64,000 nt of DNA from an uncultured Actinomycetaceae bacterium (GCA_902464405.1 CABQJD010000002.1:1-64000), one strand, 5' to 3'. Positions 38,516 through 49,067 are shown, numbered from the stretch's first letter. Numbers and translations are program-made. The notes: generated from the sequence alone by a model not told the origin.

Positions 38516-41500
38516 TCAGAATTCTGCACCAGTTTGAAGGTCTTCCAAACCTGTTGCGATACCAGCGCTTTGAGGAGCACGGAACGCGTCTTCATCCGCA
38601 TCTTGCAGCGAAATCGCAGTGCCTGCGTCATCAAGCGCTTCAACGTTCAAGCACAGGCTCTTCATTTCCTGCACGAGCACCTTGAAGGATTCAGGAATAC
38701 CCGGCTCTGGAATGTTATCGCCCTTGACTATCGCCTCATACACTTTCACGCGCCCAACAGTATCGTCAGACTTAATGGTGAGCATTTCCTGCAGCGTATG
38801 AGCAGCACCGTAAGCTTCAAGTGCCCACACCTCCATTTCGCCGAAACGCTGACCGCCGAACTGTGCTTTACCGCCAAGAGGCTGCTGGGTAACCATCGAA
38901 TATGGACCTGTTGAACGCGCGTGGATCTTATCATCCACGAGGTGGTGCAACTTCAGCATATACATATAGCCAACCGAAACCGGATCTGGGAATGGCTCAC
39001 CAGTGCGCCCGTCAAACAAGCGAGCTTTACCATCTGCATTGACCATAACGTCACCGTCGCGGTTTGGAAGCGTATTCGCAAGCAAACCGAAGAGCTCATC
39101 GGAAAGCAAACCATCAAACACTGGGGTTGCCACGTTTTGCTGCCCATCAGTCTTCACAGCGTTTTCAGGAAGACGGGCTGCCCATTCTTCGCCATCTTCA
39201 CGAGCTTGAGTAGCATCCCAGCCCTGGGAAGCGATCCAACCAAGGTGAAGCTCGAATACCTGCCCGAGGTTCATACGGCTCGGCACACCAAGCGGGTTCA
39301 AAACGATATCCACAGGAGTGCCGTCTTCCATGAATGGCATATCTTCGAGCGGCAAAATACGGGAGATAACGCCTTTATTGCCGTGACGACCAGCCATCTT
39401 ATCGCCGATTGTGATCTTACGGCGTTGAGCAATATGTACGCGCACAGTCTGGCGTACATCAGCTGCTAGCTCATCATCGTTTTCTTGCGAGAATTCTTTA
39501 ACTGCAATGACGATGCCAGATTCGCCGTGCGGCACGCGCAGTGATGTATCACGGACTTCTTTGGCTTTCTCACCAAAGATTGCGCGGAGCAAGCGTTCTT
39601 CCGAGGTTAGCTCAGTCTCGCCTTTCGGCGTAATTTTACCAACGAGAATATCTCCAGCACGCACTTCAGCACCGATACGGATAATGCCGCGCTCGTCAAG
39701 ATTTGCAAGCATTTCCTCAGAAACATTCGGAATATCACGCGTGATTTCTTCCGGTCCGAGCTTCGTATCGCGCGCATCAACTTCGTGCTCTTCAATGTGA
39801 ATCGAAGTGAGCAGATCTTCGCTCTGGCAACGCTGGCTCAAAATCACGGCGTCTTCGTAGTTGTAGCCGTTCCACGCCATAAACGCCACGAGCAGATTTT
39901 GCCCGAGAGCCAGTTCACCGCCTGCCGTTGCAGGTCCATCAGCAATCAGAGAGCCTTTTTCAACGCGGTCGCCTTCATTAACGCGCACATGCTGGTTTGT
40001 GCAGTTACCTTGGTTGGAACGCTCAAACTTGAGCAGCTTATAGATACGATGCTTGCCACTATCTTCGAGCACGTGCACTGCATCTGCCGAAACTTCAGTG
40101 ACGACACCAGGAGCCGTTGCTACAGTCGCGTCGCCAGCATCAACGGCTGCGCGCGCCTCCATACCTGTGCCCACAAACGGAGCTACTGGGCGAAGCAGCG
40201 GCACGGCCTGCCTTTGCATGTTTGCACCCATAAGAGCACGGTTCGCATCGTCGTGCTCCAAGAACGGAATCATAGCGGTACCCACAGAGCACATCTGACG
40301 TGCAGAAACGTCCATATAGCCCACATCACTTGGATGAACGAGCGCAGGCTCGCCGCCAGGCAGACGCACAAGCACCTCTTCTTCAGTGAAATAGCCATTC
40401 TCGTCGATCGGGGAATCAGCCTGAGCAACGTTAAAACGGTCTTCATCAGAAGCGTTGAGATAATCAATCTGATCTGTGACGCGCCCGTCCACAACCTTAC
40501 GGTACGGAGTCTCGATGAACCCGTAGGAATTTACGCGAGCATAACCCGCAAGCGAACCGATCAAGCCGATGTTTGGACCTTCAGGAGTTTCGATCGGGCA
40601 CATACGCCCATAGTGCGATGGGTGCACGTCACGAACTTCCATCGAAGCACGATCGCGCGAAAGACCGCCAGGACCAAGCGCTGAGAGGCGGCGCTTATGA
40701 GTCAGCCCTGCCAGCGGGTTATTTTGGTCCATGAACTGTGAAAGCTGAGAAGTGCCAAAGAACTCTTTAATCGCTGCCACAATCGGACGGATATTGATCA
40801 AGCTCGACGGCGTGATTGCTTCCGCTTCTTGGGTAGTCATACGCTCACGAACCATACGATCAAGGCGGGAAAGCCCTGTGCGTACCTGGTTTTGAATCAG
40901 CTCACCAACTGCGCGGATACGGCGGTTTCCGAAGTGATCGATATCGTCGGTTTCCACAGCAACAGCGAGAGTATCATCGCCTGTGACGACGCTCGTCTCT
41001 CCCGCATGCAAAGCCATCAGATATTTCAAAGTCCCAATAATATCTGTGAGGGTGAGCTGACGCTCGAGTGAATCCACGTCCAAACCGAGCTTCTTATTCA
41101 CCTTGTAGCGCCCAACTTTGGCGAGATCGTAGCGCTTATTATTGAAATAGAAGTTGTTGAGAAGATTACGCCCTGCCTCTGCTGTTGGCGGCTCGCCTGG
41201 GCGAAGTTTGCGGTAAAGATCCTGCAGAGCATCTTCCTGCGTCTCGATCGAATCTTTATCGAGAGTATCGATCATCACTGGATAATCTTTAAACTCTTCA
41301 CGAATCTCAGCATCACTCATGCCAAGAGCCTTGAGGAAGATACTCACAGACTGCTTACGCTTACGGTCGATACGTACGCCCACAGCGTCACGCTTATCGA
41401 TCTCAAATTCGAGCCATGCACCACGCGAAGGAATAACCTTTGTGGAATAAATCCACTTATCAGAAGTCTTATCTGGAAGGCGCTCAAAATAGACGCCGGG

Positions 41501-41977
41501 GCTGCGCACGAGCTGAGAGACGACCACGCGTTCAGTGCCGTTGATAATAAAGGTGCCTTGCGGCGTCATCAACGGAAAATCACCGATGAAGGTGGTCTGG
41601 CTTTTAATTTCACCAGTCTCGTAATTTTGGAATTCTGCGGTGACGTAGAGCGCAGCAGAATACGTCATGTCTTTATCTTTACACTCCGCAACAGGCGCTT
41701 TCTCGTCTTCGAGATGAGGGTTTGAGAGCACAAGCCCCATCGTGCGAGCAGTGTTTTCGATAGGAGAAATTTCATCAAAAATTTCTTCCAAACCAGACTT
41801 CTCGCCAGGATGAGCTTCGCGCCATTCCTCGGAGCCAATCAGCCAGCCATACGATGCTGTCTGAAGACCCAAAAGATCGGGCACGGCCATCGGCTCGTGA
41901 AGTTTTGCAAACGATACGCGATTCGGCACAATTTTGCCGTCTTTTACTGGTAATAAAGGGGTGCTAGAAGCAGCCAA
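38516..41977 (-). CDS. rpoB: DNA-directed RNA polymerase beta subunit
   Basis: The beta subunit forms the catalytic cleft with beta'. The rifampicin pocket reads [17 protein letters not shown] then [15 protein letters not shown], with the wild-type residues at the positions where resistance arises. The C-terminal [21 protein letters not shown] block is present. I place the start at TTG 41977 (second residues AASSTPLLP), with GGGAAGGA 6 bases upstream, giving 1153 residues. An earlier TTG at 42016 is open but lacks a good ribosome-binding site. Confidence 0.96.
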   Translation of the reverse strand: MAASSTPLLPVKDGKIVPNRVSFAKLHEPMAVPDLLGLQTASYGWLIGSEEWREAHPGEKSGLEEIFDEISPIENTARTMGLVLSNPHLEDEKAPVAECKDKDMTYSAALYVTAEFQNYETGEIKSQTTFIGDFPLMTPQGTFIINGTERVVVSQLVRSPGVYFERLPDKTSDKWIYSTKVIPSRGAWLEFEIDKRDAVGVRIDRKRKQSVSIFLKALGMSDAEIREEFKDYPVMIDTLDKDSIETQEDALQDLYRKLRPGEPPTAEAGRNLLNNFYFNNKRYDLAKVGRYKVNKKLGLDVDSLERQLTLTDIIGTLKYLMALHAGETSVVTGDDTLAVAVETDDIDHFGNRRIRAVGELIQNQVRTGLSRLDRMVRERMTTQEAEAITPSSLINIRPIVAAIKEFFGTSQLSQFMDQNNPLAGLTHKRRLSALGPGGLSRDRASMEVRDVHPSHYGRMCPIETPEGPNIGLIGSLAGYARVNSYGFIETPYRKVVDGRVTDQIDYLNASDEDRFNVAQADSPIDENGYFTEEEVLVRLPGGEPALVHPSDVGYMDVSARQMCSVGTAMIPFLEHDDANRALMGANMQRQAVPLLRPVAPFVGTGMEARAAVDAGDATVATAPGVVTEVSADAVHVLEDSGKHRIYKLLKFERSNQGNCTNQHVRVNEGDRVEKGSLIADGPATAGGELALGQNLLVAFMAWNGYNYEDAVILSQRCQSEDLLTSIHIEEHEVDARDTKLGPEEITRDIPNVSEEMLANLDERGIIRIGAEVRAGDILVGKITPKGETELTSEERLLRAIFGEKAKEVRDTSLRVPHGESGIVIAVKEFSQENDDELAADVRQTVRVHIAQRRKITIGDKMAGRHGNKGVISRILPLEDMPFMEDGTPVDIVLNPLGVPSRMNLGQVFELHLGWIASQGWDATQAREDGEEWAARLPENAVKTDGQQNVATPVFDGLLSDELFGLLANTLPNRDGDVMVNADGKARLFDGRTGEPFPDPVSVGYMYMLKLHHLVDDKIHARSTGPYSMVTQQPLGGKAQFGGQRFGEMEVWALEAYGAAHTLQEMLTIKSDDTVGRVKVYEAIVKGDNIPEPGIPESFKVLVQEMKSLCLNVEALDDAGTAISLQDADEDAFRAPQSAGIATGLEDLQTGAEF

Positions 41978-42084
41978 GAGATGTCCTTCCCTGGGATCCG
42001 GTAGGGATGTATACAAGGTGCACCAGCCGTAGAAGCGAAAGCCGCTATATGCATGTCAAAACTACGCGCGCACAACAAGTTCCC

Positions 42085-42093
42085 AATATACCA
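42085..42093 (-). promoter_or_regulatory. Candidate extended -10 promoter for rpoBC
   Basis: On the minus strand TGGTATATT (42093-42085) fits an extended -10 element about 108 bases before the rpoB start. A TTGACA at 42060-42055 lies closer to rpoB, but its -10 partner (TTCTAC) is poor. A CCATAA/TTATGG inverted repeat (42116-42121 and 42135-42140) lies just upstream. The gap 41978-42242 otherwise holds nothing I can identify. Confidence 0.4.
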
Positions 42094-42242
42094 GAAGATA
42101 GATAGCGATATCTAGCCATAATATAGCTATTAGGTTATGGCGGCTATCACATTAAAACAGGGATCGTGATGCTATAACTCAACACCGTAACTCGACACTA
42201 TGACGTATTGCGAACAGACTTCGCAAGAATAAAACTAACCAT

Positions 42243-43076
42243 TCACAACGCTGTAGCTATTGCAGTGGCACATGCCACACAAAGAAGCAACACACCAAAG
42301 CACATCGTCAGCACAGCTGGGCGCACGCGCGCCGTCAGCGGCCCGCCAGCAAACCCACCGATCATTGATGCCGCAGCAAACGCCATGATAACAGCCCAAT
42401 CAATCGTCACTGAAGTCCCAATGCGAGCCAGCAAACCACTTATAGAGGTAATTACCATAATGAGAAGTGACGTAGATGCTGCTTCACGCATCGGCATTCG
42501 CAAAACGAGCATCAGCATAGGGACCACAATAAATCCCCCGCCAACACCGAAAAATCCCGTGAGTACACCAGTGCCGAGCGCTGCAGTGACCACAAGCCAC
42601 CACGATAATTTTGCCGAATTTTCACTCCCAGACTTTTCATCGCCTTCTTTTTGCCCATCAGAGGATTTTTCGCCAGAGGATTTTTCGCTGCGCTCCTCGC
42701 AATCAGCAACGCGGCATTCTCGTATCCCTTTTCTGAGCATCACGATTCCAACACAGATAAGCAGCCCCGAAAAGAGATACATTAGAAGATCAGCAGGCAC
42801 GAATTCGCTTGTTCGCGCACCAAGCACAGATCCACCAATAGCTAGAACTCCAAATACTGCCCCATCACGATATTTCACGTATGCTGAACGCCCTGGAGAA
42901 AAGAGCGAAACAAGCGCCGTCAGCCCCACAATAACCAGTGACGATGCAGTTGCATTATGCGGCGCAATCCCAAGCAGATACACGAGTACAGGCACGGAGA
43001 GAATACCTCCTCCTGCACCAAGCGCCCCCACAACTACTCCGATACATAACCCTAAGACGCATCCCAAAATGAGCAT
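42243..43076 (-). CDS. TauE/SafE (TSUP) family sulfite/sulfate exporter-like membrane protein
   Basis: This 277-residue membrane protein has two homologous halves, each opening with a Gly-rich helix (VVVGALGAGGGILSVPVL and GVLTGFFGVGGGFIVVPML). This is the hallmark of TSUP transporters such as TauE and SafE, which move sulfite, sulfate or organosulfur anions. Between the halves, near residues 123-154, lies an unusually long, highly charged Glu/Lys/Ser/Gly linker, presumably cytoplasmic. The ATG at 43076 has AAGGTG 6 bases upstream. It is on the same strand as, and 250 bases after, the sulfatase operon, so export of sulfate released by the sulfatase is a reasonable guess. Confidence 0.85.
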   Translation of the reverse strand: MLILGCVLGLCIGVVVGALGAGGGILSVPVLVYLLGIAPHNATASSLVIVGLTALVSLFSPGRSAYVKYRDGAVFGVLAIGGSVLGARTSEFVPADLLMYLFSGLLICVGIVMLRKGIRECRVADCEERSEKSSGEKSSDGQKEGDEKSGSENSAKLSWWLVVTAALGTGVLTGFFGVGGGFIVVPMLMLVLRMPMREAASTSLLIMVITSISGLLARIGTSVTIDWAVIMAFAAASMIGGFAGGPLTARVRPAVLTMCFGVLLLCVACATAIATAL

Positions 43077-43283
43077 TTCTCGCACCTTCGCCCTACAATT
43101 TGCTTCATACTTTTACTATTTCACTATCAGTTATTCTTATACCACCTAGCCATAAGCACAGCCGAAACCTTTACACACCTATGCTGCCTTTGCACTATTT
43201 CGCTTTGAAAACTGTAAATACGCAACTCTTAGGCAATCATCACCTATTGCCACACTGGCGACCCTCAAAGCACTGTGCGAAAA

Positions 43284-43331
43284 CAAGCTTTTATACCAAG
43301 CATTACAGCAAGCGTTATACCAAGCGCTATA
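43284..43331 (+). repeat. Four tandem 12-bp repeats over the maturase stop codon
   Basis: CAAGCTTTTATA, CCAAGCATTACA, GCAAGCGTTATA and CCAAGCGCTATA follow one another at 43284-43295, 43296-43307, 43308-43319 and 43320-43331. They differ at two to four positions each. The last unit contains the stop codon of the sulfatase-maturase gene (43327-43329). No gene lies in 43086-43283. The role is unknown: replication slippage, or a protein-binding array upstream of the TSUP gene. Confidence 0.6.
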
Positions 43332-44643
43332 CTGATTTTTTTGGGTTTACAGAGCTTGCCGATCCTGCAGGGCGCAAAGAAGCCCGCACTTTTGGATCCA
43401 TAATATCGCTTGCGAAGCGCCCAGCCCGTATAAGTCGCGCCATTGCTACAAGATCAGGTTTAATGCGGCTGTAGAAACGATAGTACCCCTCACACAGATA
43501 ATTTTGCTGCTCATGCCCACTCTCCCCTGCATCACCTACAAAACGATCTTTCGGGCAGCCGCCATTACACAATCTTCGCACCGAACATTCACGGCAGCGC
43601 TGCGGAAGATAGGTATTTTTCTTTTTCGCAAACTCTCTCATCACGTTTGCCTTCGGCACAGAACTTAGCTTAGTAGAATGGATGTTTGCAACGAGCCAAT
43701 CTGGCTCCACCCAGTGATCGCACGCATACACGTCACCATTAAATTCAAGAGCCACATTATTGCCGCATTCTGGTGCATGTACACACATTGTTGGACCAGT
43801 GAAAAAAGCTCCGAGCGCAGAATCAAAATCCTGCACAAATACACTCCCCACATCTCGCTGGATCCATTCTTGAAAAATTTTCAGCAGAAAATCACCATAG
43901 GCTTGCGGATCTACAGAACGAGAGGTGACGCAGCTACCTTGCTGCCGATAGAGAAGCTGAGCATCACGCCAGCCAGTTTCTGCTTCTTTGAGACTATCAC
44001 GATTCACCCTCTCAACGATGGGTATAAACTGAATAAAATCAGCCCCCAGATCGTCTCGAAAATAACGATATACTTCAAGCGGTGAGCGCTCATTAACATG
44101 ATGAACTGTGCATAAGATATTGCATCGCACACCTGCATCACGCAGCAAATTCCACCCTCGAATTACTTGCTTATGGCTTCCTCGCCCCGCGCGGTTTACT
44201 CGATATGAATCGTGAATATGAGCAGGTCCATCGATTGAAACACCCACAAGCACATCATGCTCAGCTAAAAAATCAGCCCACTTTTCATCAATAAGAGTAG
44301 CGTTCGTCTGCAGAGCATGGCGCACCTGCTGCCCTGGTCGTCGATATAGATCAGCTAATTGCACAGCTCTCTTAAAAAATGGCAGACCTCGTAACGTAGG
44401 CTCGCCGCCCTGCCAGAGCATCGTCACCTCTCCATCTGAATTAGCATCAAGGAAAGTGCGCACATAAATATCAAGGGTCTCCTCGCTCATCTGTTGGCGT
44501 TGCTGGTCGTAGAGAAGCTCTTTTGAGAGAAAAAAGCAGTATGAGCAATCGAGGTTGCATGCAGCTCCCGTAGGCTTTGCCACAACGGAAATTGGAACAC
44601 GATGCGCGTTAATCACATGTGCAGAATTCAAAGAACTCATCAT
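43327..44643 (-). CDS. Anaerobic sulfatase-maturating enzyme (radical SAM/SPASM)
   Basis: This protein should convert a Cys in the sulfatase active site to formylglycine without oxygen. The radical SAM cluster motif CNLDCSYC is at about residues 28-35, with LWQGGEPTLRGLPFF and HALQTNATLID following. The C-terminal SPASM region has the cysteine clusters CVHAPECGNNVALEFNGDVYACDHW (split as CVHAPECG and VYACDHW) and CRECSVRRLCNGGCPKDRF-type ligands for two more Fe-S clusters. The start is ATG 44643, with GAGAAG upstream; ATG 44640 is also possible. It is last in the operon and fits the Cys-type sulfatase two genes upstream. Confidence 0.93.
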   Translation of the reverse strand: MMSSLNSAHVINAHRVPISVVAKPTGAACNLDCSYCFFLSKELLYDQQRQQMSEETLDIYVRTFLDANSDGEVTMLWQGGEPTLRGLPFFKRAVQLADLYRRPGQQVRHALQTNATLIDEKWADFLAEHDVLVGVSIDGPAHIHDSYRVNRAGRGSHKQVIRGWNLLRDAGVRCNILCTVHHVNERSPLEVYRYFRDDLGADFIQFIPIVERVNRDSLKEAETGWRDAQLLYRQQGSCVTSRSVDPQAYGDFLLKIFQEWIQRDVGSVFVQDFDSALGAFFTGPTMCVHAPECGNNVALEFNGDVYACDHWVEPDWLVANIHSTKLSSVPKANVMREFAKKKNTYLPQRCRECSVRRLCNGGCPKDRFVGDAGESGHEQQNYLCEGYYRFYSRIKPDLVAMARLIRAGRFASDIMDPKVRASLRPAGSASSVNPKKSV

Positions 44644-44652
44644 CAAAACTTC

Positions 44653-45960
44653 TCATTCTTCACGATTTTCGTGAGATTCAACAGCAAAATCTGCCGCGAA
44701 TGCGGCGCCAAGCGAAGACCCGCGATGCCCTAAAACCTCCTGAACCACAGGAATTTTGCGGCTCAGTACTGGAGGAAGATATTTCTCAACTGCAGAAGCG
44801 ATAAGAGGAATAATTTCTGGAATAAACGCTACCAACGAACCTGCACACACAACAATCTGCGGATTAGCTATAAGCACGACAACAGCAATTTGTTCACCGA
44901 CGACTCGCCCGACTTTTTCCAGCACCCCATACGCTTTTTTAGAATTTTCATCTCCCGAATTCAGCATTATTCGCAGTTCGTTAAGCGAATCAACTCCAGC
45001 AGCTGCACACACTGCAGATTCAGACGCAATAGTTTCCACACAGCCACGTTTACCGCATCGACAAGGAAGATCAAAACCGGGAACTTGCACGTGCCCGAAT
45101 TCTCCGGCATACCCAGCTTCACCGCCTGTGATGGTATCTGAAATAGCTAGGCAGCACCCAACTCCGCCGCTCAGGCGCACATAAAACTGGCTCGAAATTC
45201 CTCGCCCAGCTCCCCATCGCGCTTCTCCGATAGCACCTAAGCGCACAGTGTTTTCAATTAGTATCGGCGCCCTCCAATACGCGCTCACAATATTTTCGAT
45301 CAAAATTTTCTGCTCGAGATATTCTTGAGAATCTTCATTGATAGGCACAGGAATACCAATACCTACTTTAGAAACGAAATAGAGATTAAGCCCGCGCGCT
45401 TCGCTCTCCTCATAAAGAGCAGAACACACACGTTTGAGCGAATCTGTAAATTCTTCACCTTCGCGTACATCGCTCTCGACGCGCAAAATTTCTTTATATG
45501 CTCGATTGAGCACAACGGCACAGCAACCGATACGCGAGATATCTATGCCGACGCGGTATCCCACATGAGTATTAAGAATCAGTTTTTGCACTGGTCTTCC
45601 AGGGGCTGAAAGCTGCCCTGCCGAAGAGATCGGCAAATCTTGTGCAGATTCCTTCACGCGATGCTGCTCTAGAGCAACATTATGCACTGGATTTGGTGAC
45701 GATTGTACAGACAGCTGCGCTAACGGACGCGGCGTCGTTTTGATTGGAAATAATTTCGATCCACCAAGCATGGTTCGCTTTTCTTCGCAAGAAGACAAAA
45801 ACGAACCATCACTTAGCAGATCAGAAATTGCACGACCGAGAGATGTGCGTGAAACACCCAGCTCTTCGCATAACTCTTTACGAGTTGCTGAGCCTTTAGC
45901 CAAACGCTCTGCAACGAGGTCACTCAATAGCGGAGGTGCTGGTCTCATAAGATATTTCAC
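44653..45960 (-). CDS. ROK-family transcriptional regulator
   Basis: Residues 1-60 form a winged helix-turn-helix (ATRKELCEELGVSRTSLGRAI). A variable linker follows to about 125, and the rest is a ROK sugar-kinase-like domain. The ROK zinc signature GEFGHVQVP...CRCGKRGCVETIAS is intact (about residues 282-305), supporting an effector-binding sugar domain. The phosphate-binding start (VGIDISRIGCCAVVL) is divergent from active kinases. Known relatives answer to xylose, glucose or N-acetylglucosamine derivatives. It lies inside the sulfatase operon and faces the divergent ABC importer, the likely target. Confidence 0.92.
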   Translation of the reverse strand: MKYLMRPAPPLLSDLVAERLAKGSATRKELCEELGVSRTSLGRAISDLLSDGSFLSSCEEKRTMLGGSKLFPIKTTPRPLAQLSVQSSPNPVHNVALEQHRVKESAQDLPISSAGQLSAPGRPVQKLILNTHVGYRVGIDISRIGCCAVVLNRAYKEILRVESDVREGEEFTDSLKRVCSALYEESEARGLNLYFVSKVGIGIPVPINEDSQEYLEQKILIENIVSAYWRAPILIENTVRLGAIGEARWGAGRGISSQFYVRLSGGVGCCLAISDTITGGEAGYAGEFGHVQVPGFDLPCRCGKRGCVETIASESAVCAAAGVDSLNELRIMLNSGDENSKKAYGVLEKVGRVVGEQIAVVVLIANPQIVVCAGSLVAFIPEIIPLIASAVEKYLPPVLSRKIPVVQEVLGHRGSSLGAAFAADFAVESHENREE

Positions 45961-45982
45961 GCTTGTTCCCTCTCAACTTTCA

Positions 45983-47512
45983 CTAGTCGAATTTTACTTC
46001 GTCAAGATCAGAGCGCGCTGTATTAACCAACGGAATATCGAAATCAACCATAGCTGCCATCCATTTTGCAAACGAATTATCTCCACGAGCGCGCAGCTGC
46101 TTATACAGCTCAGTTGCCAGATCTCGGCGTATATCGTCGTAGACGGGAACTGTGTAGACGTTGTTCATTTCTGCTGGATCACACCGCAGATCATATAGCT
46201 CGTTGATCGATTCTGGCGAGATAATCAGCTTGAAATCCCGAGTGCGGATCATACGCTGTTGCAACGGGAAATGATGCCCGTGAAATTCACAGACAATATT
46301 TTCTCGCCACCCGGGCACGGCATCGCCGCGCGTGAGATCAACAATTGATCGTCCATCTTCTGCAAGTGAAGGATCTATGCCAGCCACATCGAGCACGGTA
46401 GCAGGAAGATCGAGCAGAGATACGAAAGCATCAGACTGCCCAACTGTCGAAACGCCGGGAATCTGGGCAATAAAGGGGACGCGATAAATATCGTCATACA
46501 TTGCCGGCCCTTTATCGTTGAGACGATGCGAGCCTGTAAATTCGCCGTGATCTGCACAGAAAAAGAGCGCAGTATCGTCAAGAATGCCCAGCTCTTGAGC
46601 TGCCTGCATAATGCGCCCAATCTCAAAATCAATCATTGCCACATAGCCCCAGTAAATGGCAATAAGTTTCTTCCACTGCTCATTGCTGAAAGATGAAGTA
46701 GACCAGTAGGTGGCATAGTTTTGCTGAATCTGGGGTTTCCCGATCAAAGAGTCTCCAAAGTTTTCTGGAAGTTCCACACACTCTGGGTCGATTAAATCGA
46801 AGTATTCATCGGGAAGGAAATACGGCAAGTGCGGCCCGAAGAAGTGCACATCCAAGCTGAAAGGCTTTCCTTGCTCTTTCCAATCTTTCGCATACTCGCG
46901 CAGTTTTTCGATGGCACGATCTGCCAGGAAGCGTTCAAAGGTTGCTTCTTCTGGCTGATGCAGACGAGCCGCAATAATATGCCCATCTCGATTTCCTGGA
47001 AGTTTTCCACGATAGAGATCGTGCGCGCGCACTGGCGGAAGATTGTTTTCTTCCAGCCACGCTACATATTTTTCATTGCCCACTGGATTTTCAGCGCCCC
47101 AATAGGAATCGTCATCCATACCAAAGCAATCCGGAAGATTGTGCCCGCAATGGTATTTTCCAACGATACCAACGTTGTAGCCGTGATCGCGAAGTTCTTG
47201 AGTATAGGTCCACGCATCGCGAGGAATATCTGTTTGATAGGCAATATTCCATTCTGGATTTGCCAGCACTTGATGTTTAAAAGGATGCTTACCTGTGAGC
47301 AGCGAAGAACGCGCAGGCGTACAAATCGCCGTTGGCGTATAGCAGTTGGTAAAAGCAAAACCGTTCTCCCCGATTTTATCGAGATTTGGGGTTTGTGCAT
47401 ACGGATTACCAAGGCATCCGATCGTATCTGTGCGATGCTGATCCGTCATAATCACCAAAATATTACGAACGTTATCTGGAATGTCTTGGCGCAAATTTTC
47501 TTTTTCAGCCAT
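45983..47512 (-). CDS. Cys-type sulfatase, apparently cytoplasmic
   Basis: A 509-residue alkaline-phosphatase-fold sulfatase. The formylglycine motif CTPARSSLLTG places the modified Cys at residue 64. Metal-binding segments are MTDQHRTDT near 22-30 and ADHGEFTGSH in the C-terminal half. The N-terminus (MAEKENLRQDIPDNVRNILVI) shows no signal peptide, which is unusual for bacterial glycan sulfatases and points to desulfation after import. Similarity is to the broad S1 group that includes choline-, glucosamine- and iduronate-sulfatases. The substrate cannot be told. It lies 37 bases after the MFS gene and 22 before the ROK gene. Confidence 0.92.
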   Translation of the reverse strand: MAEKENLRQDIPDNVRNILVIMTDQHRTDTIGCLGNPYAQTPNLDKIGENGFAFTNCYTPTAICTPARSSLLTGKHPFKHQVLANPEWNIAYQTDIPRDAWTYTQELRDHGYNVGIVGKYHCGHNLPDCFGMDDDSYWGAENPVGNEKYVAWLEENNLPPVRAHDLYRGKLPGNRDGHIIAARLHQPEEATFERFLADRAIEKLREYAKDWKEQGKPFSLDVHFFGPHLPYFLPDEYFDLIDPECVELPENFGDSLIGKPQIQQNYATYWSTSSFSNEQWKKLIAIYWGYVAMIDFEIGRIMQAAQELGILDDTALFFCADHGEFTGSHRLNDKGPAMYDDIYRVPFIAQIPGVSTVGQSDAFVSLLDLPATVLDVAGIDPSLAEDGRSIVDLTRGDAVPGWRENIVCEFHGHHFPLQQRMIRTRDFKLIISPESINELYDLRCDPAEMNNVYTVPVYDDIRRDLATELYKQLRARGDNSFAKWMAAMVDFDIPLVNTARSDLDEVKFD

Positions 47513-47549
47513 GAACGTATCCTTTCTCCTCTTATACCTTTATCGACTA

Positions 47550-48992
47550 CTAATCGCCCATATCTTCAAGCTGTTTACCAGCAGTTTCCTGCACAAACTT
47601 TCCTGTGAAGAGAACTGCCAAGACGCCGAATCCGAAGAATATCCAATAGACACCTGCTGGTGACCAAGCCACCAAGAACGGGAAGAGAAGAACGACAAGG
47701 AAATTGACGAAGAAATCTGCACCGGAGGCAATCGACATTGCGCCGCCTCGGATTTCATTCGGAAACATCTCGCCCATCATAATCGAGAAAATAGGCCCCC
47801 ACGAGGAAGTGAAACCGAGCAGGAAGAGGCACAAACCTGCAACTGCCAAACGCCCAAGCCAAGGGTTACCCGAAATATCTGCAACTCCGTCAACCTGCGG
47901 AGCAACAGTGAAAACGGTAGCCACAATAGCCAAAGCAATGAAGATCAGTGTGCCGCCGTACATAAGCATACGTTTACGTCCGACCTTATCAACCAGCATA
48001 ATACCTGCCGTCACGCCAACAATTTTAAAGAAGGTGAGCAGGAGGGTCTGCTGGAAGGCCATATCTTCTGTGAAGCCAACAGATTCAAAAAGCATATTGG
48101 AATAGAAGAATATACCATTTGTGCCCGTTAGCTGCTGGAATGCCGCAATTGCGCATGCCACAAGCACTAAACCGCGCCATTTTGAGGAGAAAATTTTACT
48201 TATCGAGAGTTTTTCTGCCGTTTCACCAAATGAGGAACGAATAGAAGAAATGCGGGCATCAAGATCACTTTCGCCTGCTACTTGAGCTAAAACTTTCTTC
48301 GCTTCCTCATTTTTCCCAACAGATACAAGGTAGCGTGGAGATTCTGGCATAATCGCCGTAAAAATAACGAAAAGCAGAGCTGGAATAAACAGGCAGAGAA
48401 ACATCCATTGCCAAGCCTTCAATCCAAATGCGAGCACTTCGGTGGAACCACCAGCAACTCTGCCCATAATAAAGTTCACGCACCCTGCGAAAAACAACCC
48501 CACAATAATAGCTAGCTGGCGAAAACCAATAAGACGCCCGCGAATATCGGCAGGAGCAATTTCAGCCACATATCCAGGAGCAACCGTCGTAGCAGCACCA
48601 AAACCTATGCCTCCCAGTACTCTGCAGAATATGAGGAAGGAGTAGCCACCTAATACTGGGCTGAATGCTCCAAAAATTGCTTCAAATAGCAGAAAAGGCC
48701 CTACAAACATCAACGTTGTTTTGCGCCCAATTTTATCTGAGATACGCCCAGCAAAGAGAGCACCAATAATACCGCCGATAATACCTGCCGCTCCAGCAAC
48801 ACCCGATGCTAGAGGTCCAAGCTTAAATTCACTTCCCACAGCGGCAATAGCGCCGTTAAGTACCATCCCTTCAAATCCGTAGAAGAAAGGACCAAGAGTT
48901 GCAATTAAAGCGAAAAGTGTGGCTCGTTTGCGCGCTTGAAGCTGTGCAGAAGTAAACTGCACGGCAGCTTTTTGAGATAACGATGCAGACAT
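47550..48992 (-). CDS. MFS sugar porter
   Basis: A twelve-helix major facilitator of the sugar-porter family, 480 residues. Family marks are GRISDKIGRKTTL after helix 2, RVLGGIGFGAATTVAPGYVAEIAPADIRGRLIG, the PESPRYLVSVGK motif in the central loop and VDKVGRKRMLMYGG in the second half. The ATG at 48992 has GGAGG 6 bases upstream; the ATG at 48998 is too close. It is first in the four-gene sulfatase operon, so it probably carries the sulfated sugar or the desulfated product. Confidence 0.9.
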   Translation of the reverse strand: MSASLSQKAAVQFTSAQLQARKRATLFALIATLGPFFYGFEGMVLNGAIAAVGSEFKLGPLASGVAGAAGIIGGIIGALFAGRISDKIGRKTTLMFVGPFLLFEAIFGAFSPVLGGYSFLIFCRVLGGIGFGAATTVAPGYVAEIAPADIRGRLIGFRQLAIIVGLFFAGCVNFIMGRVAGGSTEVLAFGLKAWQWMFLCLFIPALLFVIFTAIMPESPRYLVSVGKNEEAKKVLAQVAGESDLDARISSIRSSFGETAEKLSISKIFSSKWRGLVLVACAIAAFQQLTGTNGIFFYSNMLFESVGFTEDMAFQQTLLLTFFKIVGVTAGIMLVDKVGRKRMLMYGGTLIFIALAIVATVFTVAPQVDGVADISGNPWLGRLAVAGLCLFLLGFTSSWGPIFSIMMGEMFPNEIRGGAMSIASGADFFVNFLVVLLFPFLVAWSPAGVYWIFFGFGVLAVLFTGKFVQETAGKQLEDMGD

Positions 48993-49023
48993 AGACATCC
49001 TCCGAATAAACGTGCAGCTTTCT

Positions 49024-49045
49024 GCTCAGACTCCTTTATCTGAGC
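49024..49045 (-). promoter_or_regulatory. Inverted repeat in the MFS-sulfatase operon leader
   Basis: GCTCAGA (49024-49030) and TCTGAGC (49039-49045) are perfect reverse complements 8 bases apart, between the predicted promoter and the MFS start. It could be an operator for the ROK regulator or a leader hairpin. Confidence 0.4.
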
Positions 49046-49067
49046 GCTGCTGAGGAGATCATATAAA

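Noticed and set aside
42055..42060. Consensus TTGACA on the minus strand as the rpoB -35
   Set aside because: No acceptable -10 lies 16-19 bases downstream; the extended -10 at 42085-42093 is slightly better, though still uncertain.
43284..43331. CRISPR-like array
   Set aside because: Units are only 12 bases with no spacers between them, and no cas gene is present; it is a simple tandem repeat.
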